Positions 21,267 through 32,435 are shown, counted from the first letter of the stretch. The stretch: DNA of 64,000 nt from Coenobita brevimanus (GCA_032717465.1 CM064657.1:19067232-19131231), one strand, 5' to 3'. A program made the numbers and translations. The notes: generated by a model from the letters alone, not told the origin.

Positions 21267-22581
21267 TACGAGGGAAAGTCAAAAATTTTCTGCATTTTCG
21301 CTTTAAGTTCCTTTAGGTTGGCCGCACAGCCTTCAGCGCTCGCGTGCTAAAAGGTGGTACTCTTGTGGGTACGTAACCGAGGTTTGATGTTAATAGCTCC
21401 ATTTTTCTTTTTTGTGTTACAGAGTAAACATGGCCGCTCCGCTGGCAGTGTGCACCAAGGAAGAACAAAGATAAGTGATTCGATTCCTCTGGTGTGAAGG
21501 TCTGTCAGGGGTTGAAATTCATCGCAAGCTTTCAGTGCAATATGGGGACAATGCTCTACCGCGTTGAAGTGTGTATGATTGGATCGAGAAGTTCAAAAAT
21601 GGCCGGACAAGTGTGAAGCAGGTAGAGGGAGGAGGACGCCCATCAACCTCCACCACTGACGTGAAGATTCAACAAGCACGAGAAATGATTCTGGCAAAAC
21701 GATGAGTGACCATCGATGAGGTGGCATGTTCTCTGCACAGTAGTCATAGTTCTGCATACGAAATCATCCACAACAAGCTTCGCTTCCATAAAGTCTGTGC
21801 GAGAGGGGTGCCAAGAGGGCTTACCGAAGTGCATAACTGCAGTCGTTTGGAGATCTGTCAACGCTTACTCGACCAATACAACGATGAAGGCGAAGCTTTT
21901 TTGGAGAGAATAATCACAGCAGATGAGACCTGGGTCCATCACTTTGAGCCAGAATCCAAATGGCAGAGTATGGAGTTGAAACACCCGGGATTACAAACGA
22001 CAAAGAAATTCAAGACTCAACCTTCTGCAGGAAAAGTGATGCTAACTGTCTTTTGGGACTCAAAAGGGCCTATACTCGAACATTACCTAGAAAAGGGGTC
22101 TACAGCCACCAGTGTAGGCTACAGTGAAATGCTGGCCAACAAACTGAAACCAGCAATTCGCACCAAACGCCGAGGCCTATTGTCAAAGCAAGTGTTGTTG
22201 TTGCGCGAAAATGCACGCCCACATACGGCCACCCACACCGTTGAAACCATTGAAAAACTGGGTTTCGAGGTGCTGGAACACCCTGCATACAGTCCAGATC
22301 TCACCCCTTCTGACTATCACCTCTTTGGACCGTTTAAAGATGCTTTACGAGGTCATCGATTTGCTACGAGCAAAGAATTGCAGGAAGTGGTGCATAAATG
22401 GCTGCACGACCAGCCGAAAACCTTCTTCTCCAATGGAATAAGCAAGCTTGTGGACCACAGGAAGAAGTGCATCGAAAAGCAAGGAGACTATTTAGAAAAA
22501 TGTTGTAATTGTTCAACCCTTGCTTTTGTTTTAATAAATTACAGATACAAGAGTGCGGATAATTTTTGACTATCCCTTGTA
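21267..22581 (+). mobile_element. Full-length mariner element, TA target duplication
   Basis: The element is 21269-22579 (1311 bp), flanked by TA at 21267-21268 and 22580-22581. Its ends are inverted repeats of about 27 bp with four mismatches (CGAGGGAAAGTCAAAAATT on the left; CAAGGGATAGTCAAAAATT read from the right). Length and ends are normal for Tc1/mariner. It is inserted within the DDE-like pseudogene, so it is younger than that gene's arrival. Confidence 0.95.
21430..22569 (+). pseudogene. mariner transposase with three stops and a changed catalytic residue
   Basis: Translation from the ATG at 21430 runs through the helix-turn-helix region to a stop at 22567-22569. It is interrupted in frame by stops near 21472 (TAA), 21568 (TGA) and 21703 (TGA). 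All are explained by C-to-T changes at CAA or CGA codons. The open part from 21706 carries TADETWVHHF with the first aspartate at 21922, a WVHHFEPE block, and YSPDLTPSDYHLF with the third aspartate at 22312. The second catalytic position at 22207-22209 is glutamate (RENARPH) where aspartate is normal. Spacing to the third aspartate is exactly 34 residues (DD34D). The protein would cut and paste the element; this copy is dead. Confidence 0.95.
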
Positions 22582-23439
22582 AAAGCGGAAGTTGTGAGTC
22601 AACAACTTCTGCATTTATGACACCAAGAAGGAGGAGGCCACTATGTTTGTGTGAGATGAGGTAACAAGAGGGATGGCTCAGACAAGGTGGCCAGCTGTGT
22701 GCTTGAGTGGCTTCAGATAGAGATCAACCAGCAACAGCAGGATTTCACCACTCTTTGTGTGTTCTGCGATAACTGAGGGGACCAGAGCAAAAACATCACA
22801 ATGGTTCTTATGGCCATGCACCAAGTGCACGCCAGGCGCCTGTTCAGGGCTGAGTACGTCTTTGTGAAGTCTGGCCACTCGTTCCTGCCCTGTGACCACA
22901 TGTTTGGTCTGATTGCAAAGAAGGCCCTCTCTGCTACGTACATCTCTAGCACCAAGGTGTGCATCGATTTTAAAGCTTTCTCCATCAGAAGGCAGTTCCG
23001 CATTGCGGCATGAAACAGAAGGGCATTTGGACATCAAAGCCCAGATGAACCACATCACAAAATGTTAGGCAGTTGGCTTCTCCCAGGCCTGCCAGCTGGT
23101 GGCTGACATCACCTTTCAGGAGAGCTATTACATCAAGAATGACTACTATCTTGATGACACCTCAGCCAACATCACCAAGGTGAGAGTGATGTAGGGAAGG
23201 ACGAACTATGCACGGGAGAGATCTGACATGTCCAACGTGGTACTGGGGCCTAAGTACCCCACTGTTTGCCTCCCTTGTCTCCACCTATGCCACCTTCATT
23301 GTCGGCTATGGCCTGATAATGGACAGTGTAGTTTGGATTACATGTACTGGGTCCTTCAGATATCAATCTCTGGTGTATTTGGTGAGTGTGCCAAGATTTT
23401 TTCTCCATCACTACTCTGATTAATAACATTATTATTTTT

Positions 23440-23731
23440 TTATTACTTTTCTGCAATTGCCTTATTCGCCGTTACTGATAACAAGAGCAGTTCATACATA
23501 CAGACTTTGAGAGAGGAAGAAACAGACATAGGGAGCTCGACAGACAGACAACCAGACAGCCATGAGAGGAGAGGGAGTGGAAAGTTGGAAGGTGGATTGA
23601 TTGTAGCTTTTTTTTTTTTTTTTTTTAGGCCTACCCTCATGATCTTTGGTGGGCCATAGGATATTCATATTGTTTCATGGTACTTATCTTCGTTGTAATC
23701 AATGTTGTTTTTCTTTAAGCAATCAAGTTTT
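23440..23731. other. No gene seen; T-run and GACA-type simple sequence
   Basis: It contains ACAGACAGAC-type repeats near 23540 and a T-run at about 23610-23627. No coding signal. Confidence 0.5.
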
Positions 23732-24496
23732 GCCAGAAAACGGGTTGAAAATTCATCAAAATGAAGATAATAATAACTAATTTAAAGAATATTATCAATT
23801 AATAGTGGTAGGTGGGGGCGCTTGTGGTAGGTGGGGGCGGTCACCATCCACTCACTTGATGTAGTGCTGCTCTTGGATGTCTGCCTGTTCCTCTCCTACA
23901 TCCTTCTTTCCTTTCATCCTCTTCTGTCCTTCTCTCCTTCATTCTTTCCTCGTCCTTCTGCCTACGGGTGACTTTACTCTCCCTCTTCTCTTTCTTTTCT
24001 TCATTCTTTCCTCTCCCTTCTGCCTGTGGGTGACTCTACACTGAATTACAAGCCAAATGGTTTCCTGTACACCAGGAAACCATTTACTACGCTGGGTGGT
24101 AACAATATAATCAAATTTTGGCGCCTGGTGGTTTTGTGGGTAACTACAGTAAGGCACTCCAGTCGGACTGAGTCTGTGCAGGTTTATATCCGAGGGATGG
24201 TTGGGGTTTATCGCTCAAATAATGCCACTCAGGGATGAGTGAGGCTAATCATACTCATCTTAAATCTCAGGACCAACTTGCCTAGCCCCGGGCTCCTACG
24301 CTTCTCATGGGGCAACGTAGGATTGGATGATGGATGGATGGATGGAATAGTAGTTTCACAGATATGGCCAAAATATGATAAGAATCGCAATCAACACTCA
24401 AAAAGCCTTCCAAGAAAAACTAAATTTTCTACCATCGAAAAATTTAAAAAGTTAAGGTTGCAAGAATTTTGTTGAACTTTGAACCCGTTTTCTGGC
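23732..24496. mobile_element. Inverted-repeat (MITE-like) element
   Basis: GCCAGAAAACGGGTT at 23732 is matched by its exact reverse complement ending at 24496. The match extends imperfectly inward for about 35 bp (ATTCATCAAAATGA-like). No transposase is inside. The interior carries a duplicated GGTAGGTGGGGGCG near 23806-23840 and a family 3 SINE. A target duplication was not resolved. Confidence 0.55.
24136..24345 (+). mobile_element. SINE family 3, copy a
   Basis: It shares its whole length with 39917-40107 and, in reverse, 51357-51522. Common blocks are CTCCAGTCGGACTGAG, TTTATATCC-AGGGATGGTTGGGGTT, GCCACTCAGGGATGAGTGAGGC and GGGCTCCTACGCT. It ends in a (GGAT)n tail. The 5' part has a weak box B-like GGTTTATATCC, so a tRNA origin is possible. 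It is nested in the inverted-repeat element. Confidence 0.75.
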
Positions 24497-24548
24497 GTTT
24501 TATATTTTGGCGTGAGAACACATTACGTCGCACAACCCCTCAGCTTTG

Positions 24549-24790
24549 CTAAAACAGGTTTTACTGATCCACTAAAAAATGATGCGCGGACATTTCGTAA
24601 AAACACATCCGCTGATGCCAATAGATAAGTCCTGACTGAGAGAGACCTAGCATGTATTCAGAATGGACAGAGGGTGTTTAGCACAGAAATGGTGCCATAC
24701 GGAGGCGTATAGTACGTAGAAAGAATATTGGCTCTCAGGGAATGGTCTGTTATACCTATGCCCTGAGCGGGACACATAAAAAACAAGAAT
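24549..24790 (+). mobile_element. SINE family 1, copy 2 (5' truncated)
   Basis: It is similar to the body of the SINE at 6941-7278: ACTGATC-AC, CCTAGCATGT-TTCA-ATGGAC, GGGTGTT-AGC and the end CCTATGCCC-GAG-GGACACAT followed by an A-run. The tRNA-like head is absent, so it cannot be transcribed from its own box A/B promoter. Confidence 0.75.
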
Positions 24791-25618
24791 AAACTACGAA
24801 GTACGTCTTTGTGTCGAGATGGTTAAAAGAAGGAAATGCTGAAAACTGCAAGAAGAATAAGAATTGGGCAGAAAGTGTACCGACAAAAAGGATATTTATT
24901 ACCCGCTGTTTAAACATTTGAAGACATGACGCAGTTAGCTCTTTCATAGTCAGGACAGTCCTAGAAGTCTATTCAGGCTAACACCAAAGGATTTTTATTC
25001 TCCCAAAGTAGCCTGATGGTGTATATTATCAACATAAATCTTCTTGTGGTGAGGACAGCTCTGTTATTCTGTTCTAACACCAGACGATTTTCCTCAGCTG
25101 AAAGTGGGAATTGGGACCTCTGGGTGTTATCTCAACCATAAGTCCTCACTTTGTGGGAACTACTCCATTGTACTATATAATTTTAGTGCCGTTGACCTTA
25201 CGTGATTTTATTCAACTGATATGAGTCATGGGAGCCTGACAATATTGCTAGTTTCTCCACTTACCCCCTCAAGGTCGGAACGACTGACATGATCTTCACT
25301 GACAAACACCAGACAATTTATTCAGCTGACAGTAAGAGTAGGAGCCTTAGATTGTTATTCCTCTTACTCTTAGCCGTTTCATCGTCCGGACAACTATATC
25401 ATTTTGTCCCGTCTAACACGGGACGATTATACCAATCTCGTGAATCCTAGGAGCTTAAGTGTAAATGCGGTCAAAATGAGATCGGTGACATTACACCTAA
25501 AGCTCCCTGCTTAGTCAGTCCTGCCTGGATATGCCAATCGTTGACCTTCGGAATAATATATTCGATCTGATTCCGATAGTTAAAAACCTATGCTTCTAAG
25601 TTTGCAAATATGTGCTTA
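24791..25618. other. No gene seen
   Basis: Mixed-composition sequence with no recognisable protein. Several ACACCAGACGATT / CTGA-AG blocks recur loosely between 24990 and 25440 (for example near 25080, 25305 and 25420), suggesting an old degenerate tandem repeat. Confidence 0.35.
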
Positions 25619-25755
25619 TATATCTATATCTATATCTATATCTATATCTATCTATATATCTATCTATACATACATAGATAGATGGATAGTTTTAGATAGA
25701 TAAAGGTAGATAGACATAGATAGATAGATAAATAGATAGATAGATAGATAGATTC
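25619..25755. repeat. (ATCT)n/(AGAT)n inverted microsatellite
   Basis: TATATC/TATC repeats to about 25670 are followed by AGAT repeats to 25752. The two halves are complementary and could form a hairpin. The right half is the 3' tail of the minus-strand jockey-like LINE. Confidence 0.85.
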
Positions 25756-25851
25756 TTTTTATGCAAGGAAGAAGGAACCAAAAGCCAGGATCCCGCAAAC
25801 CGTTCCTTCCACGAAAAAAAAAAACAAAAAAAAAACGAAACAGAGTCAAAT

Positions 25852-26412
25852 TCAAGATCCGTTCATTTCCAGATGCCTGGACACACTGCGTTTGAAAGAC
25901 TGTAGATAATAGGAAGCAGGAAATACAGACAGAGGGAAACAGTTCCAGAGCTGACCTGTTGCATAAATGAAGGACTGGAAGTAACGGTTAACTCTTGGAT
26001 TAGAGAGTTGGACGGAAAAGGGATGAGAGTTTGTTGCTAAGACTAGTGCTACGCGCACATCGTAGAGGTGGAGGGTTGCAAGCAGACAGTTGAGAGAACC
26101 AGTGACCATTGAAGTAGCGATACAAAAGAGATAAAGATGCAACAGTGCGGCAAAGAGATAGAGGCAGAAGGGAGCCAGTAAGAGGAGAAGAGTTAATGGG
26201 ACCAAAAGTGTTTGACTCCACCCTATTGAGAAGAGCTGCACGTGTATGTGGGGAGCCTCCCCACACATGAGAGTTGTACTCCACGCAGGGGTGAAATATA
26301 ACCTGTGTATAAAGTCAACAATTGTGCAGTGACAAAGAGGGTATGGAGTCGGTTTAGCACACCTAATCTCTTGGAAGCAGATTTTACAAGAAATGTAATG
26401 TGATGTTTCCAA
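25852..26412 (-). pseudogene. jockey-like C-terminal domain
   Basis: The 186-codon frame and an overlapping frame carry the end of the protein: GEAPHTRAALLNRVES, INSSPLTGSLLPLSL, LSNPRVNRYFQSFIY, TGQLWNCFPLSVFPASY and FKRSVSRHLE. This is the conserved tail downstream of the reverse transcriptase in these LINEs; its function is not known. One frameshift lies near 26280. Confidence 0.75.
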
Positions 26413-27358
26413 GATAAATCCCGAGAGAATGAAGTCCCAAGTATGTTTAAGGATGATGTAGGATTGAGCTGGATATTTTTAAACATTAGTGGGTACTCCT
26501 ATGGAAGATTTTGTCAGGTTGATAGGTGTAAGAACTGAGTTTTACAAGCATTAAAAACAAGATTGCATTTTCCCCACTCAGAGATACGAGCCAAGTCAGG
26601 CATTAGCTGTGCCATAGCCTCATCCCTTGTTTGTTGAAGTAACTGCTGATATGCTTGTTGCAGGAACCGAATGGAATGGTGAAGGGTGGAATCATCAGTG
26701 TATTAGTGGACAGGATTAGATGTACAGCCTAGAAGGTCATTCATGAATAAAAGGAGGAGAGTTGGTGATAGGACAGAGCCCTGAGGAACAGCACTGTTTA
26801 TAGAACAACCAGAAAGGAAGCTATAGATGATGGCAAAGACAGAAGGATAGAAATCTTTGGAGGGCAGTTTGGAAATTAAAGATTTATTCCAGACTCGAAC
26901 GAAAGCCTTTGAGATGTCAAACGCAATGGCAAAGCTTTTGCCAGAGTCCCGAAAGGAGGATGACCAAGAGTCTGAAAGGTAGATGAGAAAATCGCCAGTG
27001 GAGCGTCCCTGACAGAACCCATACTGACGATCAGAAAGAAGGTTGTGATAGGAAAGACTCTTTAAAATTTTTCTATTAAGAATAGACTCGAGACACAGGA
27101 TGTTAAAGCAACTGGCCATAGTTAGAGGGTTTGCAATGGTCACCGTTCTTTGGGACTGGCTGAGTGAGAACAAACTTTCAGCAAGAAGGAAAGGTACAAG
27201 CTGACAAAGGTGAAAGAGTTTACCTCAGCGGGGTGTAAGCACAAAAGCACGGTTCTTGAGGACAACAGGAGGGACCCCATCAGGCTCATATGTCTTGTTA
27301 GTACTGAGGCCAGTGATGGCAGAAAATACATCAGTTGAAGAATTTTAATGTAAGCCAT
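26223..27358 (-). pseudogene. jockey-like reverse transcriptase
   Basis: The longest piece (27173-26703) contains SLSYHNLLSDRQYGFCQGRSTGD, FDISKAF and AVPQGSVLSP, the usual reverse transcriptase blocks. A stop codon sits two codons before the catalytic box, which itself survives as YTDD (about 26690-26701) and continues DSTLHHSI. The later part has NILGTSFSRDLSWKHH. Upstream, PDGVPPVVLKNR lies near 27260-27290 after a frameshift. Not functional. Confidence 0.8.
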
Positions 27359-27934
27359 GAGGAAGTCAGAGAGAGAAAGTGATGGGGGATCAGCACCAGA
27401 ATCGTCTAAGATGGAATTGGAGGAGAAAGTCTGAGCGAAGAGATCTGCTTTATCAGTCGAAGAAACAGTTACAGAGCCATCAGAGTTGAAAAGAGGAGAG
27501 AAGGATGATGAGGTAAAGTTGTCAGAAAGGTTTTTGGCAAGGTGCCAGAAGAAGCGGGAAGAATTCGAGTTGGAGAGTTCAGAGCATTGAGTACGGATGA
27601 AATTATTTTTAGCAGAGCGAAGAACAGACTAAGCACAATTCCGGGCAGAAGCATAAAAAAGATGCGATTCAGGGGTGGGTTGGCTCCAGTACCTTTTATA
27701 GGCCTGCTTCTTGTTATGGACAGCATTAGAACAAGCATGATTAAACCAAGGCTTTTTTGCATTAGTCAAAGAATATGAGAGAGGAATGTATGCTTCCATG
27801 CTCGAGAGAATAACCTCCGTGATTCTCATGGCACACTCAGATGGCTCCCAGCCATGGAAGCAGTAATCATTCCAGGGAAAATCAAAGAAGTACTGCCTGA
27901 GAGCCTCCTGATTAGCAGCTTCAAAGTGCCACAA

Positions 27935-28866
27935 CTAACGTTTCTTTTGAGGGTCCACAGGCCATACAGGAGCGATAGGACAGATTAAGATAGTAAGGTT
28001 GTGATCAGAGGAGCCCAACGGTGAAGAAAGATGAACAGTGTAAGCAGCAAGATTAGTTGTAAGGAAGAGGTCAGTTATGTCAGAACTCTCTCCAAGGCAG
28101 TCAGGGATATGGGTAGAGGTCTGTACAAGCTGCACTAGGTCATTAAGGATAGAAAAGATGTAGGCTTGTTCACCAGGTGGATCAGTGACAGGAAAGGAGA
28201 GCCAAAAGTGGTGGTGAACATTGAAATCTCCTAGAATGGAGATTTCAGAGAAAGGAGTAATGGATAGAACGTGTTCCATCGCAGAAGTAAGATAGTCAAA
28301 GAATTTTACGTAGTCAGTAGACTTAGGGGATAAGTAAACAGCACAGATTTATTTAGTCAGAGAATGATAGGAAAGCCAAAGCCAGAGAGTAAAGAAATCA
28401 GAAGAATCGAGTTCAGGAACATGAAAGCAAGATAAGTCGTTGCGTACATATACACAACAGCCACCTCTGGCTTTGAAATGAGTATAGAGAACGTAGGAGG
28501 ATACAGAAAAGGGCTTGCTATCAGTTACCTCAGTCAGCTGAGTCTCATTTAAGAAGAAAAGGTGAGGTTTAGAGGAGGCTTGGTGCTCAAAAGAGGAAAA
28601 GTTAGAGGAAAGGCCGCGAATGTTGCAGAAATGAAGAAGTGAGTCAGACAGTGGTTCCAGGCAGCTTGTTGTGGCCTTATCAGGGGAGGGGTGGATGGTG
28701 GGGGCATTGATGGTCCTCCCCCCCCCTCCCTCGGGAACTCCGAGGCTTGGTTATTAGACGCCATTTTTTTTTTTTTTTTTTTCAATTTTGAAGAGGAAAT
28801 GTAGTGTGTAATGTGCATGCAATTTGGTTCTGACACAGAAACTTGTACTGGAAAGCATGGTGGCAT
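27935..28866 (-). pseudogene. jockey-like endonuclease domain
   Basis: Minus-strand pieces show ICNIRGL-like sequence at the N-terminus, FLNETQLTE, CCVYVRNDL, then SILGDFNVHHHFWL and GSSDHNL, the ordered motifs of an AP-type endonuclease that nicks target DNA. It spans at least three frames and has a stop in the middle (TK*ICAVYLS near 28350). A poly-lysine artefact at the 5' side reflects a T-run at 28765-28783. Confidence 0.75.
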
Positions 28867-29035
28867 ACTCCCAGTGCTAATGAAAAATTGAAAAAGTTCA
28901 GCAAAGGGGGATGGTCAAGAACTAGTCCCGAGGACTGATGAAACGGGAGCTCCAACTCTCCCTGTCATCAGCTTCCCATCCACCTTGGGAGTATTGCCCT
29001 GCTTGACTGGTGCTACTGTCTATTCCCTATATACA

Positions 29036-29036
<1 letters not shown>

Positions 29037-29113
<77 letters not shown>
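29037..29113. repeat. (TA)n microsatellite
   Basis: A nearly pure TA tract abuts the 3' tail (GATGATGAT on the minus strand) of a family 2 SINE. Confidence 0.95.
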
Positions 29114-29115
<2 letters not shown>

Positions 29116-29503
29116 TCATCATCGGCCGTTGAGGTCCACTGCAGGACCGGCCTATCCCTACCGAAGCAGGGACGATACAGCCAATGTATCTCTACCCAGT
29201 GACTTAGGCTGCCTGGTAGAGGCTGTATGTAGGGTGAGAAGTGCTTGTGAGTGTAATTGTAGTGTTGTAGTGGCTTTGGATGTGTGTGTAGTCTGTGAAC
29301 CAAGTGTAATCGGTCCGCCTTAAGCCGACTGGGTGCAAACATACTAGTATGCAGCACTGGTTCAACCACAGCACCCCTGATGTTCGCCAAATTGGTCAGT
29401 GGCTCAATGAACGCTTCCCAAAGTTTTTACAACTCTGGCGGGAGGTGAACCCGCGTCCACCAGCGTGCGAAACGCACACTCTATCACTGTACCACAGAGG
29501 CTC
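29114..29503 (-). mobile_element. tRNA-derived SINE, family 2, copy 1 (minus)
   Basis: On the minus strand the head reads like a tRNA gene: box A-like TGGTACAGTGATAGAG and box B-like GGGTTCACCTCC about 30 bp apart. The body runs to GGCCGATGATGAT and a (TA)n tail. A plus-strand copy of the whole unit is at 33024-33396. Both ends touch (TA)n tracts. Confidence 0.8.
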
Positions 29504-29511
29504 ATATATAC

Positions 29512-29513
<2 letters not shown>

Positions 29514-29596
<83 letters not shown>
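29514..29596. repeat. (TA)n microsatellite
   Basis: A TA tract between the head of the family 2 SINE and the 5' boundary of RTE copy B. Confidence 0.95.
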
Positions 29597-29598
<2 letters not shown>

Positions 29599-29829
29599 GA
29601 GTATGGATGGGGTATATGTGCAGGAGTAGGTGAGAATGAGAGGGCAAAGGAAGGAGTATGTATAGTTGTGAGTAAAAGATGGAAGAGGAGCATAAGACAG
29701 TATGAATCAGTTGGGTCAAGGATTGTGTGGGTAAAGTTGAAAGTTGGAATACAAATGTGGGCGATTGTGTGTGTGTGTATGCACCAACGCAAGATCGTTC
29801 TAGAAGAGTGAGAGAAGAGTTCTGGACAA

Positions 29830-30489
29830 ATGTGGAAGAGTGCATGGAAAAGTTTGGAAGGAATGAGAGTGTTTTTGATTGGTGATATGAATGGTAAAGT
29901 TGGGAATGTGAAGGTGGATGGAATAGTTGGTGAGTGGGGTGTGCCTGCTGAGATAGATGAGAATGGGAGTGCGTTAGTGGACATTTGTGCTGGGAGGGGG
30001 TTGGTGATAGCCAATACCCTCTTCAGGCATAAAATGATCCACAGGTATACATGGCGAGTGATGAGAAGGGTGGGTGGTGAACTAAATGAAAGGAAGGCAA
30101 TGATTAACTATGTGTGTGTGGATGAAAGGATGCGAAGATGTGTAAAGGATGCAAGAGTGTATAGAGGTTGGGGGAGTGGACTTTCTGACCACTACTTGGT
30201 GGTGGCCAGAATTAGAATGCAAGTAAGATGGAGGAATAGAAGAAAGGAAAGACGAGAGGAAGGAGTATTTGCAAGGAGAGTGGAAAGGTTACAAGAGGAT
30301 GAGAAAAAGGCAGAGTATAAGAGAGAAGTGGAGGAACGATTGGGCAAATATGAATTGGAGCAGATGGGAGACGTGGAAGGTGTGTGTAAGATATTTACAG
30401 AAGAAATATGTGCAGCATGTGATGTGGTGTGTGGAAGGAAGAGAAGACGGAGGGGGTGCAAGGAACAGCGTGGTGGACTGAAGAGGTGA
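29830..30489 (+). pseudogene. RTE endonuclease domain, copy B
   Basis: The frame holds FLIGDMNGKVGN, ENGSALVDICAGRGLV, YTW and GSGLSDHYLVVARI, as in copy A. Upstream homology (VCIVVSKRWKRS, about 29655) is shifted: two extra bases in a GT run near 29770 and two missing near 29867 relative to copy A. A one-base shift near 30450 separates it from the reverse transcriptase. The domain would nick target DNA. Confidence 0.8.
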
Positions 30490-32435
30490 AACAGGCTGTG
30501 GCACAAAAGAAGAAAGCATACAATGAATGGATGAGAAATAGGGGCGTGGAAGAAGTTGAGAGACGGAAGAGAGAGTTATATGTGGAAAGAAAGAGAGAGG
30601 TGAAAAGATTAGTAAGAGAGAGTAAGAAGAGAGTGGATGAGGAATTTGGAAGGAATTTGAGTGTAAAGTGGAGGGACTGTAAGAAAATATTCTGGAGAGA
30701 AGTGAAAAGAGTAAGACAGGGTGGAAGTGAAGTTAGCAGGGGAGTGAAAGATAAAAATGGTAGATTACTAGTCGAGAAGGGAGAAAAAGTGAACAGATGG
30801 AGAGAACACTTTAAGGAATTGTTGAACGTAGAGGATGGAAGTAATGCGAGTATAAGTGGCTGGGGAATGGCTGGGAGAAGGAGGGAGGTGAGAAGACAGG
30901 AAGAAATCAGTAGAATAGAAGTTGTGGAAGCAATGAAGAAAGTTAAATCAGGGAAAGCCCCAGGAATTGATGGAGTGTGTGGTGAAATGCTGAAGCATGG
31001 GGGAGAGATGGTAGTAGAATGGATGTGGAAGATGTGCAGATTGGCCTGGGAGGAAGGTAGAGTCCCGGAGGATTGGAAGTCAGGTATAATTATTCCCTTG
31101 TACAAAGGAAAAGGGGAAAAAGAAGTGTGTGGTAATCATAGGGGCATTTGTCTTCTTAGTATAATAGGAAAAGTGTATGGTAGGATACTTATAGACAGAG
31201 TTAGAGAAAGAACAGAGAAATTAGTTGGAGAAGAACAGGGAGGCTTTAGGAAGGGAAGAGGTTGTGTAGATCAGATATTCATTCTTAGATCTTTAGTGGA
31301 AAAGTTTCTAGAGAAGGGAAAGAAGTTGTATGCGGCTTTCATGGATTTGGAGAAAGCATATGACAGGGTGGATAGACAAGGATTGTGGAAAGTGTTAAGA
31401 ATATATGGAGTAGATGGGAAGTTGTTGAATGCTGTGAAGAGTATGTACGATGGTGCGAAGGCTGCAGTGCGTGTGGATGGTGAACTAAGTGAATTTTTCT
31501 CTTTGAAAGTTGGGTTGAAACATGGATGTGTCATGTCTCCATGGTTGTTCAATCTGTACATGGATGGGGTAATAAAAGAGGTACAAGGTAGGGTAGTGGA
31601 TGTTGGAGTGGCCCTGGTGAGAGAGGATAGTGTTTGGAAACTCCCTGTACTGTTGTTTGCAGATGATACTGTGTTGTTGAGTGAAGACGAAGGGGAGCTG
31701 CAAGGCTTGGTGGATGAGTTTGAGAGAGTGTGTAAGAAACGGAATCTAAAGGTGAATGTAGGGACGAGTAAAGTGATAGTCTTTGAGAGAGATGAAGTTA
31801 GTGAATGTACAGCGAGGTTGGATGGTGAGGAATTGGAAAATGTGAGTACGTGTAAGTACTTGGGTAGTGTGATGAGTAAGGATGGAGGTTTGGAGGTTGA
31901 AGTGCTTGAAAGGGTACAGCAGGGAAGAAAGGTTGCTGGTTCTTTGAAAGCAGTGATAAGAAACAGGGAAGTGAGCATGGAAGTGAAAAAGTTACTACAT
32001 GACAGTATTGTGATACGAACTCTAACGTACGGAAGAGAAGCTTGGAGGTTGTTGGAAGGACACAAGTCAAGAGTGAGAGCAGTGGAAATGAGTTATTTAA
32101 GAGGAGCCTGTGGAGTCACGTGGAGAGAGAGGCTGACGAATGAGGATATAAAGGAGCGTTGTGGTGTGGATGTGGATGTGATAGGAAGCGTTATGAGGAA
32201 CACACTGAGGTGGTTTGGCCATGTGGAGAGGATGGAGGGTGAAAGACTGACGAAGAGAGTGTATGTGAGTGAGGTGGAGAGGGGAAGAGGGAGGGGGAGG
32301 CCGAGGATGAGATGGAGGGATGGGTTGGAGAGGTATATGAGAGAGGGGGGTGTGAGTTGGGAGCAGGGCAGTGAAATGGCGGGGGACAGGGCGACTTGGA
32401 GGCGATTTGTTTGTGGCCACCCCAAACGGGATTAA
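30429..32435 (+). CDS. RTE reverse transcriptase ORF, copy B (668 codons)
   Basis: This is the longest intact LINE frame in the window. The first ~25 residues include [23 protein letters not shown], a linker normally continuous with the endonuclease, so the ATG at 30429 is probably not the native start. Reverse transcriptase blocks are [10 protein letters not shown] (about residue 175), [43 protein letters not shown] and FADD at residues 410-413 (31656-31667). Copy A has GLKQGC, the usual form, so H here may be a mutation. The C-terminal region has [10 protein letters not shown] and GRGRPRMRW. The enzyme copies the element RNA at the nicked site. The core is intact in sequence. Confidence 0.85.
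   Translation: MWKEEKTEGVQGTAWWTEEVKQAVAQKKKAYNEWMRNRGVEEVERRKRELYVERKREVKRLVRESKKRVDEEFGRNLSVKWRDCKKIFWREVKRVRQGGSEVSRGVKDKNGRLLVEKGEKVNRWREHFKELLNVEDGSNASISGWGMAGRRREVRRQEEISRIEVVEAMKKVKSGKAPGIDGVCGEMLKHGGEMVVEWMWKMCRLAWEEGRVPEDWKSGIIIPLYKGKGEKEVCGNHRGICLLSIIGKVYGRILIDRVRERTEKLVGEEQGGFRKGRGCVDQIFILRSLVEKFLEKGKKLYAAFMDLEKAYDRVDRQGLWKVLRIYGVDGKLLNAVKSMYDGAKAAVRVDGELSEFFSLKVGLKHGCVMSPWLFNLYMDGVIKEVQGRVVDVGVALVREDSVWKLPVLLFADDTVLLSEDEGELQGLVDEFERVCKKRNLKVNVGTSKVIVFERDEVSECTARLDGEELENVSTCKYLGSVMSKDGGLEVEVLERVQQGRKVAGSLKAVIRNREVSMEVKKLLHDSIVIRTLTYGREAWRLLEGHKSRVRAVEMSYLRGACGVTWRERLTNEDIKERCGVDVDVIGSVMRNTLRWFGHVERMEGERLTKRVYVSEVERGRGRGRPRMRWRDGLERYMREGGVSWEQGSEMAGDRATWRRFVCGHPKRD

Larger units (their letters stand above)
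20015..23230 (+). pseudogene. DDE-like transposon-derived protein of a repeated arthropod family
   Basis: The pieces read in order: an acidic N-terminus with YDPDYS, then RQPEKWGKNMSKQ (20015-20368); FEKIGREAIDEIFIIFWATGNYNAQN and REIKMC (20393-20780); after a frameshift near 20762, NASHYT and RYLEACNSITELY; then SFYRTVFTRDYNIVFQP and TDVCSTCEKLN (20917-21216). The protein is cut at VAY by a mariner (21269-22579) and resumes with KRKL, YDTKKEE and VFCDN-GDQSKN, then FVKSGHSFLPCDHMFGLI (22582-23000). The CDN-x-GxQxKN and GHS-x-xPCD blocks are shared by a large family of uncharacterised arthropod proteins that I know as repeated and transposase-like. At least two frameshifts and several stops are present. 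The biochemical role is not established. Confidence 0.65.
25756..28990 (-). mobile_element. jockey-like LINE, decayed (minus strand)
   Basis: Reading on the minus strand gives an endonuclease (28800-27950), a linker, a reverse transcriptase (27300-26400) and a C-terminal domain (26400-25850) in order, so the element is close to full length. Its 3' tail is a (TCTA)n run after an A/T-rich segment. About eight frame breaks are present. The protein matches the type often annotated in crabs as 'mobile element jockey' (from memory of the family, not searched). The 5' end near 28990 is approximate. Confidence 0.8.
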
